A stretch of 64,000 nt of DNA from Bacteroidota bacterium. Its GTDB lineage: Bacteria; Bacteroidota; Bacteroidia; Palsa-965. Within the stretch, counting starts at the first letter, position 1, and each line of letters opens with the position of its first letter. Location: positions 1 through 64,000 of the forward strand of contig VBWE01000003.1 in assembly GCA_006218065.1 (NCBI GenBank), read 5' to 3'. The notes below the pieces were generated by a model. The model did no database searches. It was not told where the DNA came from and saw only the letters and a program-made list of their open reading frames with translations. This document shows, one piece after another, positions 59,396 to 64,000 of this stretch. Position numbers and translations under genes: made by a program.

Positions 59396-59836
59396 ATGGA
59401 ATTCCGCAGGGATATTTTTTCCGTCAGCACCGATAAACAGAAACTGGACATCGGTTTTATTCATCGCGAACTGGCCGGCAGTTACTGGGCGAAAGATATC
59501 CCGGCGGATACCGTTAAACGGTCGGTTGAAAATTCGCTTTGTTTCGGACTTTACGCGGACGGAAAGCAAATCGGTTTTGCGCGTGTCATTTCGGACTACG
59601 CTACTTTCGGATATCTCGCGGATGTTTTCGTTACGGAATCTTTCCGCGGGCGCGGACTTTCCAAATGGCTGATGGAAATCATTATGGATCACCCGCAATT
59701 GCAGGGACTTCGCCGGTTCATGCTGGCCACGAAGGACGCGCACGGACTTTACCTGAAATCCGGGTTCAAACCGCTGGAGTTCCCGGAACGGCTGATGGAG
59801 ATTACCAGGCCGGGGATGTATTCTTCCGGCAGCTAA
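59396..59836 (+). CDS. GNAT-family N-acetyltransferase
   Basis: 146 aa from the ATG at 59396, one base after the previous stop; an in-frame ATG at 59381 would overlap by 14 bp. The acetyl-CoA loop is VFVTESFRGRGLSKWLME (R/Q-x-x-G-x-G/A variant RGRGLS). FGLYADGKQIGFARVISDYATFGYLAD and LATKDAHGLYLKSGFKPL are typical of this GNAT subgroup. The substrate is unknown. Confidence 0.88.
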   Translation: MEFRRDIFSVSTDKQKLDIGFIHRELAGSYWAKDIPADTVKRSVENSLCFGLYADGKQIGFARVISDYATFGYLADVFVTESFRGRGLSKWLMEIIMDHPQLQGLRRFMLATKDAHGLYLKSGFKPLEFPERLMEITRPGMYSSGS

Positions 59837-59909
59837 GCGGTTGTTTGCGATTGTTCGGCGGATCATCTACCTTTCACATACTCTTCCACACATCTAAAAC
59901 AGCATTGGT

Positions 59910-61988
59910 ATGCAGCTACGCATCGCGGTTGTTTTTTTCCTGCTCGCCGTTTCCGGCAGCACCGTTTCAGCGCAAAATTTTCCTCCCCGTTCCACCGGCC
60001 ACCCGCTGTTGCCGCAATGGAATGAAGTGTTCGATTTCCAGCGCGTCAGCCCGGAAACCATCGAGTCGGGAGCGATGTATTCCGAGAATAACGTCACGCA
60101 GCTGATCGCGGCTATCCAAACGATAGATGACAGCAAACGGACATTTGCGAATACGATGCGCCCGCTGGACGACCTGCTGAATTACCTGCTCAAAGCGCAG
60201 TCGGTTTTTGAATTGCTCACCAATACGCATACCGATAAAACCATCCGCGACAAATCAGGCGAGAAGCTCGAGAAATTCAACGCCATGCTCGACGACATCA
60301 ACCTGAACGAAGCGCTGTATAATGCCGTTAAAGCATATGCGTCAACTGCAGAAGCCAAATCGCTGACCGGCGAACGTGCATTTTTCCTGAAAAAATCACT
60401 GCGCGATTTCGAACGCAACGGCATGGCCCTGAAACCGGCAGAACGCGATTCGCTGAAATCGCTGAATAAAAAACTGAACGAACTCGCGGTGCAGTTTTCC
60501 AAAAATATTTCCACGGATGTTACCAAACTCAAAATGACCGAGGAGGAAATGGACGGGTTGGACGAAGATTATAAACTAAAGCGCCGTGCAGCTGACGGAA
60601 CATACCTGCTTGACCTGTCGAACCCGACTTACGGCCCCTTCATGTCAAAAGGCAAAAACAACGAAGCGAGGAAACGTTTGTACATCGCTAAAATGAACAT
60701 CGGCAAGGGAAACGACAAACTGCTGGTGGAAATTCTGAAACTGCGCACCCGGAAAGCGCAGCTGCTCGGTTATAAAACGTATTCGGAATACGCAGTCGGT
60801 GATATCATGGCGCAGAATACCAAAAACGTGATCGACTTTGAAGCGAAACTCGCCGCCGACCTGCGTCCCAAGGGGCAACAGGATATCAACGAACTGCTGA
60901 AACTCAAGCAGCGGGAAACGGGCGATGGTACTGCGGTTGTGATTTACCCGTACGAAGCGGCATACTATTCCAATATGTTGCTCGAAGAAAAATACCAGGT
61001 CGATCCCGAACTGGTAAAAGAATATTTCGAAACGCAGAACGTGATCAAGGGAATTTTCACGATTTACCAGCAGTTGTACAACGTTTCTTTCAGCGAAGAC
61101 AAAGCGCCGTCGATCTGGTTCAAAGGCGTGCAGGCTTTTTCGGTTACGGATAATGCCACGAAACAAATGATCGGTTATTTTTATCTCGATCTGTATCCGC
61201 GGGAAAATAAATACAATCACGCCGGCTGTTTTTCGCTGACCGGTTCCAAAACATTTGAGAAAGGAAAACAACTGCGCACGGCAGCTTTGGTCTGCAACTT
61301 CCCGGCCCCGACGGCTGAAAAACCGTCGCTGCTTCCGCACGGTACGGTGGCGACTTTCCTGCATGAGTTCGGGCACCTGATGCACGTGATGCTCAGCAAT
61401 ACCGAGCTGGCCAGCGTTTCGGGAACATACGTGGCCGTCGATTTTGTGGAAGCGCCTTCGCAGATCATGGAAAACTGGGCCTGGCAGAAGAAAGTGCTCA
61501 CTATGTTCGCCAAACATTACCAGACCGGCGAAGTAATTCCCGGCGAACTGATCGATAAGATGATCGCCAGCAAGAATATGAACTCCGGTCTGAATGCGCT
61601 TCAGCAGGTGTTTTACGGAACGCTCGATTTCAGCCTGAACAATGCCGAGCCGCTGCAAAGTGCGGACCAGGTGGTCTCCAAAGTAGCTGAATTCCAGAAC
61701 AGGATTACGTTCTATCCTTACGTGGAAGGCACCAATTTCGCAAACAGTTTCGGGCATCTTATCGGTTACGGGTCGCGTTATTACGGCTATATGTGGTCGA
61801 GCGTGTATGCGCAGGATATGTTTTCCGTCTTCGAAAAATCCGACCCGCTTTCACCGGAAACGGGAAAACGGTACCGCGAGATGGTCCTCGGCAAAGGCGG
61901 CAGCGACGATGCGATCCTGCTCGTGAAGAATTTTCTCGGCCGCGAGCCGGATAATAAGTCGTTTCTGAAGCACCTCGGACTTAATTAA
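59910..61988 (+). CDS. M3-family zinc oligopeptidase, secreted (Dcp/ThOP-like)
   Basis: 692 aa with a signal peptide (AVSGSTVSAQ). The zinc motif HEFGH is at 485-489 in FLHEFGHLMHVMLS, with the third ligand glutamate expected in DFVEAPSQIMENW. The helical M3 shell is complete, including the C-terminal GYGSRYYGYMWSSVYAQDMFSVF. It cleaves short peptides, here in the periplasm. The next gene is 62 bp downstream past a CACCCTTCGACTGC palindrome. Confidence 0.92.
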   Translation: MQLRIAVVFFLLAVSGSTVSAQNFPPRSTGHPLLPQWNEVFDFQRVSPETIESGAMYSENNVTQLIAAIQTIDDSKRTFANTMRPLDDLLNYLLKAQSVFELLTNTHTDKTIRDKSGEKLEKFNAMLDDINLNEALYNAVKAYASTAEAKSLTGERAFFLKKSLRDFERNGMALKPAERDSLKSLNKKLNELAVQFSKNISTDVTKLKMTEEEMDGLDEDYKLKRRAADGTYLLDLSNPTYGPFMSKGKNNEARKRLYIAKMNIGKGNDKLLVEILKLRTRKAQLLGYKTYSEYAVGDIMAQNTKNVIDFEAKLAADLRPKGQQDINELLKLKQRETGDGTAVVIYPYEAAYYSNMLLEEKYQVDPELVKEYFETQNVIKGIFTIYQQLYNVSFSEDKAPSIWFKGVQAFSVTDNATKQMIGYFYLDLYPRENKYNHAGCFSLTGSKTFEKGKQLRTAALVCNFPAPTAEKPSLLPHGTVATFLHEFGHLMHVMLSNTELASVSGTYVAVDFVEAPSQIMENWAWQKKVLTMFAKHYQTGEVIPGELIDKMIASKNMNSGLNALQQVFYGTLDFSLNNAEPLQSADQVVSKVAEFQNRITFYPYVEGTNFANSFGHLIGYGSRYYGYMWSSVYAQDMFSVFEKSDPLSPETGKRYREMVLGKGGSDDAILLVKNFLGREPDNKSFLKHLGLN

Positions 61989-61995
61989 AAAGGAT

Positions 61996-62027
61996 CGTCA
62001 CCCTTCGACTGCGCTCAGGCTGACGTC
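61996..62027. repeat. CACCCTTCGACTGC palindrome, single copy
   Basis: CGTCACCCTTCGACTGCGCT followed by CAGGCTGACGTC forms one imperfect hairpin, the same word family as 602-696. It is placed directly after the M3 peptidase stop, suggesting a terminator. Confidence 0.6.
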
Positions 62028-62050
62028 TATAATTATGTTATTTTTGTTTT

Positions 62051-62557
62051 GTGAACACAGCCCGGACCCTGCTGCTTTTTTTATCGGTATTCGTTATCCA
62101 TTCCTTTTGCGCAGCGCAGGACCTGGCCTTCCTGGGTATCCCGGACGTGCGTTTCGGCATGCATACGGATTCGCTGAAAGGAAAGCTGGCTGTGCTCGAT
62201 ACGAGTTCCGCTTACCGCGACACCGCCACGTATCTCCGCAATACGCGCTGTGTGATCTGGGTTCGCCCGCAGGAAAAACTGGACATTACAGGCTTCACTG
62301 CCAGCCGTATCGAATATGAGTTCTGCGACAAACGGCTGTATTATGCTTTCTTCAAAGTAAAAGGGACTGAAAACGTGGAAAAAGCGCTTGCGCAGCTGAA
62401 AAAAGATTTTCCGAATGCCGGCTGTAAACAGGACGGACCGCTCAGCAACTGTAACGCTTTTGATACGTCGAATAAAAAATTCCGCATCATCGCCACGATC
62501 AAAAACAAAGGCACGGAACTGGAATTCGTACTCGTTCCGAAACGATTGAAATTCTGA
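62051..62557 (+). CDS. small secreted hypothetical protein, GTG start
   Basis: 168 aa starting with GTG at 62051. This start is chosen because it gives a good signal peptide (MNTARTLLLFLSVFVIHSFCAAQ). A TATTTTTG box (62039-62046) ends 4 bases before it, so the mRNA may be leaderless. The mature part has IPDVRFGMHTDSLKGKL, YEFCDKRLYYAFFKVKG and two pairs of Cys. Function unknown. Confidence 0.65.
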   Translation: MNTARTLLLFLSVFVIHSFCAAQDLAFLGIPDVRFGMHTDSLKGKLAVLDTSSAYRDTATYLRNTRCVIWVRPQEKLDITGFTASRIEYEFCDKRLYYAFFKVKGTENVEKALAQLKKDFPNAGCKQDGPLSNCNAFDTSNKKFRIIATIKNKGTELEFVLVPKRLKF

Positions 62558-62592
62558 CCGGTTGCCTTGGCAGAAATAAGTAACTTTAATCC

Positions 62593-63174
62593 GTGATCGA
62601 AACGCTGCATAGCTGGGATGTTGCGCTGCTGCTGAAGCTGAACAGTTTTCACAACCCGTCCTGGGATACGGTCATGTCGGTATCGACAGGCCGCTGGATA
62701 TGGATTCCAATCTATCTCGCGCTTTTTGTCCTCATCATCCTGCGTTTCCGCAAGCAGGCGATCCCCGTTTTTATTGCGGCTGCGCTGACCATCGTGCTTT
62801 CCGACCAGGTTTCACGCGCCTGCAAATACGGATTTAAGCGGGAACGTCCCTGTCACAATGAAATGATCGCATCACAGCTGCACGTGCCCGACGGCTGCGG
62901 CGGGAAATACGGTTTTGTTTCTTCGCATGCGGCCAATTCCTTCGGACTTTCTTTTTTCATCTGGCTGCTCTGGAAAGGCCGCAAACAGCGCAGGTGGCTG
63001 CTCCTGCTTTTTCCCTGGGCGATTTACATGACGTACACGCGTATTTACCTCGGTGTGCATTACCCGCTCGATATTGCCGGCGGCGCTTTCGTGGGACTGG
63101 CTGTCGCCGCTTTGTCTGTTTTTATATACCGGCGCTGGCTGGTGAAAATAGTCCCGGCTGTGCGGAACACTTAA
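62593..63174 (+). CDS. PAP2-family membrane phosphatase
   Basis: 193 aa with a GTG start at 62593. The three PAP2 motifs are K78-x6-R85-P86 (KYGFKRERP), SSHA in place of PSGH (GFVSSHAANS) and RIYLGVHYPLD (R-x5-H-x3-D). About five to six transmembrane helices. It probably dephosphorylates undecaprenyl diphosphate, lipid A or phosphatidate on the outer face of the inner membrane. A TAACTTTA box ends 4 bases before the start. Confidence 0.88.
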   Translation: MIETLHSWDVALLLKLNSFHNPSWDTVMSVSTGRWIWIPIYLALFVLIILRFRKQAIPVFIAAALTIVLSDQVSRACKYGFKRERPCHNEMIASQLHVPDGCGGKYGFVSSHAANSFGLSFFIWLLWKGRKQRRWLLLLFPWAIYMTYTRIYLGVHYPLDIAGGAFVGLAVAALSVFIYRRWLVKIVPAVRNT

Positions 63175-63175
63175 A

Positions 63176-63393
63176 AATGATTTAAAATTCCTTCGGAATA
63201 GATTCAGTTTGCAGTTTTCCAGTTTGCAGTTTTAGTAGGTTTAGACCTGGAGTAAGTAGATTTTGACCATATTCCTGTAATACCAAAACTGCCAACTGCA
63301 AACTGGCAAACTGCAAACCGGACACTAAACTATTCCGAGGCACCAAAGACTTTCCTGTAAAATAATCTTCGCAGGAATTTTAAACAGTCTCTT
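63176..63393. repeat. nested-palindrome intergenic element, GACTGTTTAAAATTCCT family, copy C
   Basis: Left end ATTTAAAATTCCTTCGGA and right end GCAGGAATTTTAAACAGTCT (63371-63390) are inverted repeats. CGGAATAG (63194-63201) and CTATTCCG (63330-63337) form a second nested pair. The inner palindrome is built from AGTTTGCAGTTT/AAACTGCAAACT words rather than the GGCAGT words of copies A and B, so the ends are conserved while the insert differs. Confidence 0.75.
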
Positions 63394-63403
63394 AAGTAAA
63401 TCG

Positions 63404-63411
63404 TAGTTTTG
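63404..63411 (+). promoter_or_regulatory. -7 box TAGTTTTG directly before crcB
   Basis: TAGTTTTG fits TAnnTTTG and ends 3 bases before the crcB ATG at 63415, so transcription would begin at about the start codon. It lies 10 bases beyond repeat copy C. Confidence 0.45.
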
Positions 63412-63414
63412 ATC

Positions 63415-63792
63415 ATGTTTCTGAACATCATACTCGTATTTATCGGCGGCGGTTTCGGCAGCCTGGCGCGTTACGGCATGGGTGAACTGGTGCGCTGGAG
63501 CGGCGAAACGAATTTCCCGCTCGCTACATTGCTGTCGAATGTACTGAGCTGCGTGGTGATGGGTTTGGCGCTCGGTTTTTTCGGCGACAAATTACTCGAA
63601 CATCCCTGGCTGCGCTTGCTGGTCGTAATCGGCTTCTGCGGCGGATTCAGTACGTTTTCCACCTTCAGCAGCGAAACGCTCGAACTTTTCAGAAACGGGC
63701 ACGCAGTTTACGGAATCATAAACATAGCGGTAAGTTTACTCCTTTGTATTTTCATACTTTTCCTGCTCATTAAAAAGTCTCCGGTATCATGA
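63415..63792 (+). CDS. crcB: fluoride exporter CrcB/Fluc
   Basis: 125 aa from the ATG at 63415; the upstream in-frame TTG at 63409 lies within the promoter box. Four short transmembrane helices carry the Fluc motifs GGGFGSLARYGM, LSNVLSCVVMG (Asn of the NxxxC/G pore motif) and GFCGGFSTFSTFSSE (phenylalanine-box and Na+ site region). Dual-topology dimers export F-. Its stop overlaps the next ATG (ATGA), so the two are translationally coupled. Confidence 0.92.
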   Translation: MFLNIILVFIGGGFGSLARYGMGELVRWSGETNFPLATLLSNVLSCVVMGLALGFFGDKLLEHPWLRLLVVIGFCGGFSTFSTFSSETLELFRNGHAVYGIINIAVSLLLCIFILFLLIKKSPVS

Positions 63793-64000
63793 AAAAGTTT
63801 TTTGCTTTGACTCTCGCCTGCATTCCCGTCCTTTTTTACGCGCAGCAAGCCGCCAAACCCGCTGTGCCGGCCCAGCCCAAACTCGTCGTCGGAATCGTGG
63901 TGGACCAGATGCGGTATGATTTTATTTACCGCTACTGGAGCAAGTACGGAAGCGACGGTTTCAAGAGACTGGTGAACGAAGGATATTTCTGCCGAAATAC
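63789..64000 (+). CDS. PafA-like alkaline phosphatase superfamily protein, N-terminal part
   Basis: The first ~70 residues only; the gene runs past the window edge. Signal peptide (FALTLACIPVLFYAQ), then KLVVGIVVDQMRYDFIYRYW and GSDGFKRLVNEGYFCRN. This is the start of PafA/alkaline phosphatase superfamily enzymes (VVDQMRxDxxxRY with the metal-binding Asp). PafA hydrolyses phosphomonoesters in the periplasm and supplies phosphate. It overlaps crcB by 4 bp. Confidence 0.85.
   Translation, partial: MKKFFALTLACIPVLFYAQQAAKPAVPAQPKLVVGIVVDQMRYDFIYRYWSKYGSDGFKRLVNEGYFCRN

Overview
The window is a chromosomal segment of a member of the Bacteroidota, probably a free-living Chitinophagales/Sphingobacteriales/Flavobacteriales-type aerobe. 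The signs are: Por-type (T9SS) C-terminal sorting domains on secreted proteins; many AQ-ending signal peptides and lipoproteins; TAnnTTTG (-7) promoter boxes with few Shine-Dalgarno sequences; DUF5916, tricorn-like and Omp28-like proteins; and fused E1 alpha/beta branched-chain 2-oxoacid dehydrogenase. No tRNA, rRNA, CRISPR array, insertion sequence or prophage gene was recognised.

Layout. 1-10.5 kb: a scattered phenylacetate-degradation set (paaH 3' end, paaI, paaJ, paaY) interleaved with secreted proteins, a SWIM zinc-finger protein coupled to paaJ, a membrane protein and recQ. 10.5-17.4 kb: minus-strand genes for a DUF5916 outer-membrane protein, a class C beta-lactamase-fold serine hydrolase and a BlaI/BlaR1-type pair whose promoter carries three perfect operator dyads. 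17.6-24.5 kb: plus-strand tricorn-like protease, 2-oxoacid dehydrogenase E1, TlpA-like thioredoxin and a lipoprotein. 24.6-46.9 kb: a large accessory block on the minus strand. It contains a 19-kb tightly packed operon (repeat adhesin, OmpH/Skp-like chaperone, lipoprotein, 2123-aa SpvB-like giant, secreted LolA-like protein, 2369-aa RHS giant with a unique C-terminus). A small secreted barrel-like protein and two tandem EreA/ChaN-like paralogues follow. 47.5-51.8 kb: housekeeping genes obgE, adk and hpt (minus) and dnaB (plus). 52-64 kb: a GATase-like periplasmic protein, an HYR/glycine-rich T9SS protein, a lipoprotein, a PaiB-like FMN protein, a beta-propeller, a small K+-channel-like protein, a GNAT acetyltransferase, an M3 peptidase, PAP2, CrcB/Fluc and the start of a PafA-like alkaline phosphatase.

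The most striking system is the 19-kb operon. The SpvB-like and RHS giants resemble the B and C subunits of Tc toxin cocoons, but they are packaged with their own predicted periplasmic chaperone-like proteins and a surface adhesin and have no TcA pore gene. A second theme is the intergenic DNA: nearly every gap holds a long inverted repeat built from short repeated words, in several lexically distinct families. One of these (GACTGTTTAAAATTCCT ends) forms nested-palindrome elements with a compensatory base change between copies. Two gene ends share a conserved RNA-like motif in front of a GC-rich intrinsic terminator.

All calls come from reading the sequence. No database search was run.
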